Numbered from the stretch's first letter, positions 55,430-63,849 are shown. The stretch is DNA of 64,000 nt from Thalassotalea_B piscium_A (GCA_049347715.1 CP186339.1:2046001-2110000); one strand, 5' to 3'. Numbers and translations: made by a program. The notes: generated from the letters alone by a model not told the origin.

Positions 55430-56458
55430 ATGACAACAATTTCCATTATTCGGCCAGACGACTGGCATGTTCATCTTAGAGATGGTGATGCTTTAAAAAC
55501 AACGGTTAATGATATTAGCCGTTACTTTGGCCGCGCTATCATTATGCCAAATTTAGTACCTCCTGTAACAAATGCGGCACTTGCACATCAGTATCGTGAA
55601 CGTATTATGTCTTATTCTTCATCAGCGCATTTTACGCCATTAATGGTGATTTATTTAACTGATAGCACCACAGCAGAAGACATTCAGCAGGCTAAAGATT
55701 CAGGCATTGTTTATGCAGCTAAATTATATCCTGCAGGTGCTACTACCAATTCATCTTCCGGTGTTACTCAAATATCAAATATTTACCCTGTACTTGAAGC
55801 AATGGAAAAGCTTGGTATGCCTTTATTGATACATGGTGAAGTTACCGCGGATGACATTGATATTTTCGATCGTGAACACGTTTTTATTGAAACAATATTA
55901 GCTCCTTTAGTAGCTAAATTTACCCAACTTAAAATTGTTTTAGAGCATATAACCACCAAACAAGCCGTTGATTTTGTCACTAATGCAGGGAGTAATATCG
56001 CTGCCACTATTACAGTGCATCATCTTTTGTTTAATCGTAATCATATGTTAGTCGGTGGCATTCGACCTCATTATTTTTGTTTGCCTATTTTAAAGCGCAA
56101 TATTCATCAAAAAGCATTAATTAAAGCTGCTACCAGTGGGAATGAAAAATTCTTTTTAGGCACAGACTCTGCACCTCACCCTCAGCATGCCAAAGAATCG
56201 GCTTGTGGGTGTGCTGGGTGTTATACAGCTCATGCTGCGATAGAGTTATATGCAGAAGTATTTGAACAAGAAGGGGCCTTAGATCAACTTGAAGCTTTTG
56301 CGAGCATTAATGGTCCTAAATTTTATGATCTCCCCATTAATAATGACAAAATTACATTAACAAAAAAATCATGGTCGGTTCCTGCAACCATGGCTTTTGG
56401 CAACGACAATGTTGTACCTCTTAGAGCAGGCGAAACGATTAGCTGGCAAGTAATATAA
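55430..56458 (+). CDS. pyrC: Dihydroorotase, type II
   Basis: The 342-residue zinc amidohydrolase has the HxH metal pair in RPDDWHVHLRDGD, the carboxylated Lys in AAKLYPAGATTNSSSG, two His ligands and the Asp in GTDSAPHPQHAKESACGCAG. It cyclises carbamoyl aspartate in pyrimidine synthesis. It starts an apparent run with the PTPS-like, M23 and substrate-binding genes (gaps of 9, -8 and 24 bp). AAGG lies 8 bp before the start. Confidence 0.97.
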   Translation: MTTISIIRPDDWHVHLRDGDALKTTVNDISRYFGRAIIMPNLVPPVTNAALAHQYRERIMSYSSSAHFTPLMVIYLTDSTTAEDIQQAKDSGIVYAAKLYPAGATTNSSSGVTQISNIYPVLEAMEKLGMPLLIHGEVTADDIDIFDREHVFIETILAPLVAKFTQLKIVLEHITTKQAVDFVTNAGSNIAATITVHHLLFNRNHMLVGGIRPHYFCLPILKRNIHQKALIKAATSGNEKFFLGTDSAPHPQHAKESACGCAGCYTAHAAIELYAEVFEQEGALDQLEAFASINGPKFYDLPINNDKITLTKKSWSVPATMAFGNDNVVPLRAGETISWQVI

Positions 56459-56467
56459 GGAATAATA

Positions 56468-57349
56468 ATGCAACTTTTTGTAGATGATTTAACTGTTATA
56501 GATTTTTCTTATGTTTGCCCAAAACGTGGGATTGTTGGCGAAAGCTGGATTGTTGATGTCTTGTTAAATGGTGACCTAAATGAGCAAAGTATGGTGCTTG
56601 ACTTTGGTGTCGTTAAAAAGCAGATCAAAGCCATAATTGATGAAGCTGTAGATCATAAACTTTTACTCCCTATTAAAAATCAGTGTGTGACTTCTTCTCC
56701 TTCAACACATAGAGAAGGGCATGAATATGTGGATATAGAATCTAATGTAGGTGATTATTATCTGCATTCACCTAGCTGTGCTTTTACGCATATTGATGAC
56801 GAAAAAATTTCAATTAAAAGTGTCACTAACTTTTTAACCAAAATCATATTTGAACAATTACCGGCGAATGTACAAGGGTTAGAATTAACTCTTAGAGCAG
56901 AAAATATTCCAAGTGATTATTATCATTATACCCATGGGTTAAAACTACATAATGGTAACTGTCAGCGCATTGCTCATGGTCACAGATCCAAAATCAAGCT
57001 GTTTGAAAATGATAAACGTTCAGAAACCTTAGAGCATTTCTGGTGTCAAAGATGGGAAGATATCTATATTGCCAGTGAATCAGATCGTATTGATCAGGCG
57101 AGCGTAGAATTATCTGCCAACGCAATGGCAAAGATTACTTCTAATCATCAGCTTTTTGCCTATCATGCGCCTCAAGGGCGTTTTGATATAGCGGTACCGA
57201 GTAATAAATTAGAAGTAGTCGATTGTGATTCAACCGTTGAGTTATTAGCGGATTACATTGCACGACAACTTAAAAAAGGCAAACCAAACAACAGTTACCG
57301 AGTGGTTGCTTATGAAGGTGTTGCCAAAGGAGCCATAGCAAGTGCGTAA
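56468..57349 (+). CDS. Tandem 6-pyruvoyltetrahydropterin synthase-like protein
   Basis: The 293-residue protein has two PTPS/QueD-like halves. The first (residues 1-145) keeps SMVLDFGVVKKQIKAIIDEA and VDHKLL but has GESWIVDVLL where QueD has HGHS. The second (150-293) has the zinc/catalytic block LHNGNCQRIAHGHRSKIKLF (Cys165, His170, His172) and the final DSTVELLADYIARQL, but no DFG-helix-DH block. Thus neither half alone has a complete active site. It could make a queuosine or folate-type pterin intermediate. It is linked to pyrC. Confidence 0.82.
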   Translation: MQLFVDDLTVIDFSYVCPKRGIVGESWIVDVLLNGDLNEQSMVLDFGVVKKQIKAIIDEAVDHKLLLPIKNQCVTSSPSTHREGHEYVDIESNVGDYYLHSPSCAFTHIDDEKISIKSVTNFLTKIIFEQLPANVQGLELTLRAENIPSDYYHYTHGLKLHNGNCQRIAHGHRSKIKLFENDKRSETLEHFWCQRWEDIYIASESDRIDQASVELSANAMAKITSNHQLFAYHAPQGRFDIAVPSNKLEVVDCDSTVELLADYIARQLKKGKPNNSYRVVAYEGVAKGAIASA

Positions 57350-58172
57350 TTCTATTAAAACAATCAAATACTTAGTTTTATTAGCTAACATTTATGCCGT
57401 TGCAAGTCATGCTGAAATACAGTTGTCTGGCAATATCACACAAGGGGGAATGGTTGTTGGGACAACTACCCCTGATAATGTGGTAATGCTTAATGAGCGG
57501 AAATTAAAAGTGTCGAAAGAAGGAAGCTTTGTTTTTGGTTTTCCTTGGAATGACTCCACTGAGTATACCCTGACTATTATCGATGCAAACGGCAACAAGG
57601 AACAATCATCCTTTAAACCAATACCTCGACAATATAAGCAAAGCAATATTAAAGGGATTGCTAAAAAAATAATGAATCCAAACCCTGCTAATGTTGCTCG
57701 CTCTGCTCAAGATAGAAAACAAACGGTAGCAGCAAGAAAAGTAGATAGCGATTATAATTATTTTGCCCAAGGATTCGAAGCACCAAGACAAAGTAAAGTG
57801 ACGGGCGTTTATGGCAGTCAACGTTTATTCAATAGTGTTTTAAAAAGCACCCACTATGGGGTAGATTATCGAGGGCAGGTTGGCGCAAAAGTACAAGCTC
57901 CAGCCTCAGGCATTGTTACTTTATGGGTACCTGATATGTTTTATTCTGGTGGTACCTTAATTATTGATCACGGGCATGGGATAAATTCTACATTTTTGCA
58001 TTTAAGTAAATCTTATGTAAAAGTAGGTGATGTAGTACATAAAAAGGACATTATTGCAGAGGTTGGTAAAAGTGGTAGAGCTACTGGTCCTCATTTAGAT
58101 TGGCGTGTCAACTGGTTCGATGTTCGTTTAGATCCTCAATTGGTATTAGATTTACCGCCTATTAAACAATAA
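57342..58172 (+). CDS. M23 (LytM-type) metallopeptidase
   Basis: The 276-residue periplasmic protein has a signal peptide (IKYLVLLANIYAVASHAEIQ), an Ig-like beta domain, and a LytM core with HYGVDYRGQVGAKVQAPASG, DHGHGINSTFLHLS and GPHLDWRVNWFDVRLDPQLV. It may trim peptidoglycan cross-links, or act as a non-catalytic activator. The HLD where many M23 peptidases have HLH is seen in other members of this branch as I recall. GTG start at 57342, AAAGGAG before it, 8-bp overlap with the PTPS gene. Confidence 0.88.
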   Translation: MRNSIKTIKYLVLLANIYAVASHAEIQLSGNITQGGMVVGTTTPDNVVMLNERKLKVSKEGSFVFGFPWNDSTEYTLTIIDANGNKEQSSFKPIPRQYKQSNIKGIAKKIMNPNPANVARSAQDRKQTVAARKVDSDYNYFAQGFEAPRQSKVTGVYGSQRLFNSVLKSTHYGVDYRGQVGAKVQAPASGIVTLWVPDMFYSGGTLIIDHGHGINSTFLHLSKSYVKVGDVVHKKDIIAEVGKSGRATGPHLDWRVNWFDVRLDPQLVLDLPPIKQ

Positions 58173-58196
58173 CTATATAATACAAGGAAAACATAT

Positions 58197-59006
58197 TTGA
58201 TAACTAAATGGTTGCTTTTTTCTTGTATTTTATTCAATTCTTTTTCCTTCAATGCTAATGCGGATGAAAATGCTGCATTAGCTGTTGGTTGGGAACTTTG
58301 GTATCCCTATCAATACCGAAATGATAAACAAATGCTTGTTGGATTAGACCTTGATATCTTCAATGCTATCGTCACACAAGCAAACTTAACCGTTACTTTT
58401 ACTGAACTTCCTTGGAAAAGACACCTTAATTATTTAAAAACAGGTGATATGGATATAGCAATGGGGGCTTCTTATACAGAGGAAAGAGCAAAAGACTCAC
58501 ATTTTTCAATTCCTTATCGTTTAGAAACCGTTAAATTATTTGTCCGAAAAGGGCAAAGTGCTTCTATCAAAATCGACAATCTAGCTCAGCTGTCAAATAC
58601 CAACTTTATGATTGGTGTCGAAGGAGGTTATTACTACGGTAAAGATTATCAACGGCTAATAGAAACCACCGCATTTCGAGCACATATCACAGAAGTGCTA
58701 GATTTAGAGCAAAATATTCAATTACTGATGCAAGGGCATTTAGATGGGGTTCTTGTCGATCCTTTCACAATGCAAGCCTTTATAAAAAAATATAAAATGT
58801 ATAATGAGTTTGAACCCCATTCACTTTTTATTTACTCTGATGATATACATATTATGGTGAGTAAAAAGTCACAGCATAAGCATTTAATAACCAAGATAGA
58901 TGAAGCCATCAAATCATTAAAAGCTGATGGCACATTAGATGAAATACTAAAAAATTGGAATGTACTGGTTAAATCAGATGAAACCCAAATAGCGAAATCA
59001 AATTAG
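58197..59006 (+). CDS. Periplasmic amino-acid-type substrate-binding protein
   Basis: The 269-residue SBP_bac_3 protein has a signal peptide (WLLFSCILFNSFSFNANADE), then LAVGWELWYPYQYRNDKQML and GLDLDIFNAIVTQANLTVTF, with the family's MDIAMGASYTEERAKDSHFS. No ABC transporter genes accompany it. This is common among alteromonads, where such proteins may act as orphan sensors or scavengers. Start is TTG at 58197 with AAGGAA before it. The ligand is unknown. Confidence 0.88.
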   Translation: MITKWLLFSCILFNSFSFNANADENAALAVGWELWYPYQYRNDKQMLVGLDLDIFNAIVTQANLTVTFTELPWKRHLNYLKTGDMDIAMGASYTEERAKDSHFSIPYRLETVKLFVRKGQSASIKIDNLAQLSNTNFMIGVEGGYYYGKDYQRLIETTAFRAHITEVLDLEQNIQLLMQGHLDGVLVDPFTMQAFIKKYKMYNEFEPHSLFIYSDDIHIMVSKKSQHKHLITKIDEAIKSLKADGTLDEILKNWNVLVKSDETQIAKSN

Positions 59007-59011
59007 CAAGG

Positions 59012-60049
59012 CTATAAGATATTCGTTAATGCTATCCCTAAACCATAACGGGTTTGACGATAGTTATAGTCAATTAAACTGTCGCCATATCCAGAAAATA
59101 CATTAGCATAGCCTCGAAGTTTTCCCCATAAAGGAAAAGTAAACCCTAATTGAACGGCACCTTTATTTTTATCAAAATTTTGTCGCCCTAAAAAACTTAA
59201 CTCGTAGTCATCCCATTTATGCGCCATTTCTAATTCAAAATGCCCCATATAGTCTTCTATATCTGGATTATCATCACCACTAGGATCTAAAGGATATTTC
59301 TTTTCATTTTCTGACAAACGTACCCAAGGTTTTAATTTTAATGCAAAATTATCTTTTTCAAATAAAAAACCAACATAAGCTCTATTCCAACTACGTGAGA
59401 ATCCTTGAGACTTACCATTAGATTGATGTTCTATGCCAATTAAAAAGCCTGTATTACCGTAAAATGGATTCCAACTAAATGGAGCCAAATAAAACAATTC
59501 TGGTTGGTAATTGGTTTCTCTAAATGGTTTAGAAATGTTTTTAGCATAAATTTGCCACCAGGCTTGCAAGGTAAATCCTAAATATAATCCATCTCCTTCA
59601 ATGAAAAGGCTTCGGTTATTTAGTGGCACTTTTAAACTAATTTGAAAAAATGTTTCTAAATCACTTAAATTTTCTTCATAGCTAGAAATTGAGTTATACG
59701 CTGCTTTATTTATCGCATTAGTAGAATAAACAGGTAAAATATAATTAAGTTTATGGGGAGTAATTACGTAAGGTTTAAACTCTGTCTCTTTTTCATTGAG
59801 AACTCGACGTGAAATGACACCTAATTTAACATTTTCTTTACCTGTAACTGCAATTTTTTCTATTTCTTCTTTAAATTTCAGGTCTTTATTACATATATTT
59901 CGTAATTCAGCTAAAGTTATTTCGTCACTTGCGTTTTCATATTGCGCCATAACACATTTCTGTAACGGGTTTTGCTCAGCATTTGCTGATGATATGGTTA
60001 CCATTAATAAAGTACTGGTTATTAGTGGTAGGGAATTTTCAAATTTCAT
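59012..60049 (-). CDS. pldA: Outer-membrane phospholipase A
   Basis: The 345-residue protein has a signal peptide (LITSTLLMVTISSANAEQNP) and an OmpLA beta-barrel. The catalytic triad stands in IEHQSNGKSQGFSRSWNRAY: His, Ser two residues later and Asn 14 residues after the His, as in E. coli. The C-terminal beta-strand ends in ...YGLGIALTNIL. It hydrolyses misplaced phospholipids in the outer leaflet. A long N-terminal extension of about 90 residues precedes the barrel. It converges with the SBP gene. Confidence 0.93.
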   Translation of the reverse strand: MKFENSLPLITSTLLMVTISSANAEQNPLQKCVMAQYENASDEITLAELRNICNKDLKFKEEIEKIAVTGKENVKLGVISRRVLNEKETEFKPYVITPHKLNYILPVYSTNAINKAAYNSISSYEENLSDLETFFQISLKVPLNNRSLFIEGDGLYLGFTLQAWWQIYAKNISKPFRETNYQPELFYLAPFSWNPFYGNTGFLIGIEHQSNGKSQGFSRSWNRAYVGFLFEKDNFALKLKPWVRLSENEKKYPLDPSGDDNPDIEDYMGHFELEMAHKWDDYELSFLGRQNFDKNKGAVQLGFTFPLWGKLRGYANVFSGYGDSLIDYNYRQTRYGLGIALTNIL

Positions 60050-60151
60050 ATAAAATATCTTATTTAATTATTGCCGAAAGCTTATACTAGTAAACTAAGT
60101 TTTTGAAATTAAATATCAAATAATGCTGCACATATAAAGGGTAAGTGAGTA

Positions 60152-61429
60152 ATGTCTGAAATGCGAGCACAATTGCGAAATATTTTACTAAACTGGTTTG
60201 AGCAATACATGCCAGGCAGTGGTTACCTTTGGTATGATGCTGTTGTACTCTGTTGGATAGCCCTAGTTACACTTATACTCCACTTTATCCTAAGAAGAGC
60301 TGCAGAAAAGTTAATTAATGAAAGTGTGATTCATTCTTTAAATGTTAACCCCGCCTCTAAAGCGTTAATGTTTAAATTGGTTAAGCGTTTATTATTTATA
60401 TTGCAAGGCGCGATAGTCATTATCCAAGCTAAGCTATGGATAGCGGAAGGAAGCGTTTTTTTACACTTAATAGAACTAGCTACTGATCAATGGATTATTA
60501 TCTTTTCACTATTGTCATTTTTTTCCTTGCTCGACATTTTTCAAGCTATATCAGACAAGCGGACTGTTAAAGGTCATTTTCCCCTAAGAGGTTTTTTACA
60601 AACATTGAAATTAATAGCAAGTGTGTTAACAACCATACTTGCTGTTTCACTGCTGATGGATAAGTCACCGCTGATTTTATTAAGTGGTTTAGGCGCATTA
60701 TCAGCAGTTTTATTATTAATATTTAAAGATCCCATATTAGGATTGGTTGCTGGTATTCAATTATCGGCAAACAATATGTTAGCTGTTGGCGATTGGCTTG
60801 AAATGCCTAAGTATGGCGCAGATGGTGATGTAATTGATATTGCATTAACCACTGTTAAAGTACGTAATTGGGATAAAACGATTACGACTATTCCTACTTA
60901 TGCCTTGATCTCAGATTCGTTTAAAAATTGGCGTGGTATGTCAGAATCAGGCGGACGACGGATTAAACGAAGCATTCATATTGAGATGGCAAGCGTAGGA
61001 TTTTTAACAAAAGAGCAAATTGAAGAACTTAAACAAGCTGACTTATTATCTGACTATTTATCAAATAAGCTGACTCAAATAGAAAAAGAGAATTTAGCTA
61101 AAAAAACTAATATGTCGATCACCTTAAATGGTAGAAGGCTTACAAATGTAGGCACATTCAGACACTATTTGGTATCCATGTTGAAGCAACATCCTCGGAT
61201 TCACCAAGGAATGACATTAATAGTGCGACAATTAGAACCAACTAATAATGGTATACCTATACAAATTTATGCCTTTACAAACACTACAAATTGGAATGAA
61301 TACGAAGATATTCAGTCAGATATTTTTGATCATGTTCTCGCGATACTGCCGGCATTCTCATTAAGGGCTCATGAAGCACCAACAGGTAATGATGTTCGTT
61401 TATTAGCACAAGTATATAAACAACATTAA
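60152..61429 (+). CDS. ybdG: MscS-family mechanosensitive channel, YbdG/MscM type
   Basis: The 425-residue protein has four to five membrane segments and the pore-lining helix LLSGLGALSAVLLLIFKDPI. A long cytoplasmic beta domain follows (NNMLAVGDWLEMPKYGADGD, then VKVRNWDKTITTIPTYALIS and FKNWRGMSESGGRRIKRSIH), as in E. coli YbdG (415 aa). It opens under hypoosmotic stress. It is monocistronic and divergent from pldA. Confidence 0.9.
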   Translation: MSEMRAQLRNILLNWFEQYMPGSGYLWYDAVVLCWIALVTLILHFILRRAAEKLINESVIHSLNVNPASKALMFKLVKRLLFILQGAIVIIQAKLWIAEGSVFLHLIELATDQWIIIFSLLSFFSLLDIFQAISDKRTVKGHFPLRGFLQTLKLIASVLTTILAVSLLMDKSPLILLSGLGALSAVLLLIFKDPILGLVAGIQLSANNMLAVGDWLEMPKYGADGDVIDIALTTVKVRNWDKTITTIPTYALISDSFKNWRGMSESGGRRIKRSIHIEMASVGFLTKEQIEELKQADLLSDYLSNKLTQIEKENLAKKTNMSITLNGRRLTNVGTFRHYLVSMLKQHPRIHQGMTLIVRQLEPTNNGIPIQIYAFTNTTNWNEYEDIQSDIFDHVLAILPAFSLRAHEAPTGNDVRLLAQVYKQH

Positions 61430-61795
61430 CAAGCGATAAGGTACGACGGTGACAACTAGCATTGACATGAAAGGGCATAACCCATATTAATTTTTCAACT
61501 AAAAACTATTCAAATAAACACTCTTAATAGTGCTAGGGTAGCCAATAAGATATGTTTGCCTAGGAATAAATAGTTACGCGTAACTAAATATAATTGGCTA
61601 GAGCAATGATTAATAAAGGAATTGTCTAACTCCAATTAAGATTTGTTAAATAGCGGATATTTATTTAAGTCATAGGGTTAACATACCAAATACATTGCTT
61701 AACGTCCCTAGGCTCTATCAGTTTTGATGATCGGGACGTATATTACTATCTACTAAACTTGAGATATATAACGTATAAAGCATACGTGATGTATT
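61430..61795. other. Noncoding gap before the broken GST gene
   Basis: No ORF or RNA gene is seen. ACGTCCC (61702-61708) pairs with GGGACGT (61733-61739), enclosing a small ATCA-GTTT-TGAT stem. There is no T-run, so its function is unclear. Confidence 0.4.
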
Positions 61796-62569
61796 TTAGC
61801 TCATTTTCTGCGGTAACCAATCAAGCACGGCTTTTTTGAAGCTTGGGCGCTGGACGATAGCGTTTTTCCATTTTTCGAGATTCGGGTAGTTTTCAAATGG
61901 GTAGTTCGCCACTTTAAGCACAACTAATTGTGGGATCCAAGCAATGTCTGCTAGTGAGAAAGCTTCACCTGCTAACTAGTCATTATTGCTAAGATGAGCA
62001 TCTAACTTTTCAAAGCAGCCATCTACAACAGCAGTCGCTTTATCTATATCTTGCTTGGATAGGCCCTCACTAGAATTATAGCGCTCATGGAACGCTAGCA
62101 AGGCTTTATCAAAGGTTTGATTTTTTCTATATTCAGCCATTTCTTCTTCGGTTCTCTTCATGCCGCCACTTAATTTCCCTAAGTTTGCATACATATAGGT
62201 TTTGATCGACAAATGGTTGTCTGTTGCCATTGCCATCCACTCATACATAGACTTTTCATCTTTTGCTGACGAAGGGCGTAATGTACCAGGAGAAAACTTT
62301 TTATCTAAATAATCAATAATATCGGCGGAATCGATAATCACAGTACCGTTATCAACCAAGGTTGGAACAACGCCATTTGGATTAATACCAAAGTACTCTT
62401 TTGTTAGGTTTTCACCTTTCATTAGGTTAAGTAAATGGCTGGTCCATTCTAAGCCTTTTTCCTCAAGTGCTAATCTCACTCGCATTGCGCAATTAGACAT
62501 ATCTGCGTGATAAAGGTGTAGACCTTTAAAACTCTCTACTGATTTATTCGTTGGTTTGATAATACCCAT
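61796..62569 (-). pseudogene. Glutathione S-transferase interrupted by an amber codon
   Basis: The frame encodes a 257-residue GST except for TAG at 61976-61978. The N-terminal thioredoxin fold (LHLYHADMSNCAMRVRLALE, then NPNGVVPTLVDNGTVIIDSADIIDYL with the cis-Pro) and the C-terminal helical part (LAGEAFSLADIAWIPQLVVL, ending DWLPQKMS) are in one frame on both sides of the stop. The TAG probably replaced a Trp or Tyr codon (the usual motif reads ...D-W/Y-L-A-G). Without readthrough, only 197 residues are made and the substrate helices are lost. It is the downstream partner of a broken DUF3861 gene. Confidence 0.87.
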
Positions 62570-62613
62570 AATTTTCTGCCTCTACTTTATCGGTTTGTTC
62601 TTTGATCTTAGCT

Positions 62614-62922
62614 CTACTTAGCGTTAACGGATTCTTTTACTGTTCTTTTTAGCTTTTGCATGAAACTTTTAAAGTGTGGCATGAAATCAACAAAGAGTTC
62701 GTGCTTTCGGTTTTGTATCATCACTGGTCCAAGTATGCGTAATGCAACACTAACTTTTGTTGCTGTATCGGGATCTAAACCACTACCTTGTTTTAAGTTT
62801 TTGACAGTATTGAATAGCTCTTCACGGTCTTGATAATCAAAGACTAATTTCTTTGGCTCTTCAGTATTTATTTCTTCAATAGTGACTCAGTATTGATTAT
62901 CTTTAGTCGCTATACTGTTCAT
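62614..62922 (-). pseudogene. DUF3861 gene with an early stop codon
   Basis: The frame starts MNSIATKDNQY, then TGA at 62887-62889, then VTIEEINTEEPKKLVFDYQD and VALRILGPVMIQNRKHELFV, DFMPHFKSFMQKLKR to the TAG at 62614. This is the DUF3861 pattern (Y-R-I-T-V-E...LG-x-VM-x-x-RKH-x-LF...PHF-x-x-FM-x-x-LK), so TGA probably replaced an Arg codon such as CGA. It has 102 sense positions besides the stop. It lies 45 bp upstream of the GST gene on the same strand, so both were probably one operon. Confidence 0.8.
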
Positions 62923-62938
62923 GGTGTTAACCTTTAAT

Positions 62939-62990
62939 ACTATAGTTGATGCTATCAACCATAGTTAATATGATTGATATTATCAACTAT
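62939..62990. promoter_or_regulatory. Two TTGAT-N3-ATCAA palindromes upstream of the DUF3861/GST operon
   Basis: Site 1 is ACTATAGTTGAT (62939-62950), GCT, ATCAACCATAGT (62954-62965), a 12-bp-arm palindrome with one mismatch. Site 2 is TTGAT-ATT-ATCAA (62974-62986), followed by CTAT. The 3-nt spacer differs from FNR (N4). They sit 16-68 bp before the DUF3861 start, as expected of an operator for a dimeric repressor not present in the window. Confidence 0.62.
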
Positions 62991-63036
62991 GTTTTTAAGA
63001 ACATAATGAGTTAAAATGATGAGATAGATTATTTAA

Positions 63037-63350
63037 GTGGATAACGAAGCGGGCAATCAAATTTGCTTGATAGGGCACAGGAAGGTAGTTAAGCAATTAG
63101 GCCCTTACCAAACAGAAGAACGAGTTATTTCAAAATCATCAAAAGAATCATGGAACGGTGAATTTTATGTATCGTTTGGTCATGATAAAGAGCGTCATTG
63201 GGCTGATGCCAGAAAATACGGTTATATAAGTGCAGGCCATAACCGCTGGTATTGAAATACTCTAACGGCTTGGAGGTTGGAAGCCGAATATGAGTAAATA
63301 TCCCTGGCAATTACTGTATTGGTGTAGGCAGAGTTATTTGTTATATATAA
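63037..63350 (+). pseudogene. Remnant of a gene with a G-x-WY-x-S-x-G / IPG-x-GVG domain
   Basis: Frame 1 (63037-63255) encodes SWNGEFYVSFGHDKERHWAD and ARKYGYISAGHNRWY, then TGA. The expected continuation appears in another frame from 63258 (YSNGLEVGSRI, TGA at 63291, VNIPGNYCIGVGRV) and ends at 63350. The joined pattern resembles a domain I recall at the C-terminus of nuclease-like proteins, but I cannot name it with certainty. At least one frameshift and two stops show it is dead. The start is arbitrary and upstream sequence is noncoding. Confidence 0.65.
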
Positions 63351-63387
63351 CGAACTGTAAATTGTCAGTTTGAATTCGACAAAAAAA

Positions 63388-63429
63388 CAAACAATGATTT
63401 ATCTAACCAAGGTAATTAACCATTGTTTG
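63388..63429. repeat. Inverted repeat 1 of the tail region
   Basis: CAAACAATG (63388-63396) pairs with CATTGTTTG (63421-63429) over a 24-nt loop. No T-run follows on either strand; the function is unknown. Confidence 0.5.
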
Positions 63430-63602
63430 AAAATTTAGATAATGATAATGCTTAATATTTAGTACTTGCTAGATAGCATGATACTAAATCTATAAAATCT
63501 GCTTTTAGTGAAACAGGTTTGTTTGGTATTCAATATTTAGTGTGTAAACCAACAACACCTAAAAGACAGAGCTAAAATATACAATTAATTAAAACAAACG
63601 AC

Positions 63603-63668
63603 GTGACGCTACGTGAAATTTACCAGGGAATATACGCAAAAGTAAATTTCATGCACGTAGCGTTACAC
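63603..63668. repeat. Large imperfect hairpin with bulges
   Basis: GTGACGCTACGTGAAATTTA (63603-63622) pairs with 63643-63668, whose complement reads GTG-TA-ACGCTACGTG-CAT-GAAATTTA allowing for the bulges. The arms match except for two short insertions (TA and CAT) on one side. The loop is 20 nt. The bulges recall extrahelical bases of integron attC sites, but the terminal boxes do not fit RYYYAAC/GTTRRRY. It may be a mobile hairpin (REP/MITE-like) or a structured RNA. Confidence 0.6.
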
Positions 63669-63813
63669 AAAATAGGATCTAGTTATTAACTTGCAAACAC
63701 TAAAATGTCATCAAGCTAATATATGAAATGAACTTATTAATTTAACAAGATAATTTGCCTATTAATTTGGATTAAGACAAATCCCAACAAGGAGGGATAT
63801 ATTTCACATAGCT

Positions 63814-63849
63814 CACTATGTCCGATACTGTTCAGTATTGGACATAGTG
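63814..63849. repeat. Near-perfect 17-bp-arm hairpin
   Basis: CACTATGTCCGATACTG (63814-63830) pairs with CAGTATTGGACATAGTG (63833-63849), with a 2-nt centre and one G-T mismatch. It lies 55 bp before the next CDS and has no T-run. It could be a cruciform-forming operator, an IS end or a structured leader. Confidence 0.6.

Noticed and set aside
63438..63456. Fur-box-like GATAATGATAATGCTTAAT
   Set aside because: It fits about 15 of 19 positions of the consensus but there is no gene within 400 bp that could be its target, and AT-rich DNA gives chance matches.
63603..63668. Integron attC site
   Set aside because: The bulged hairpin recalls attC, but the ends do not fit RYYYAAC/GTTRRRY (the right end reads GTTACAC) and there are no cassette-like genes or integrase.
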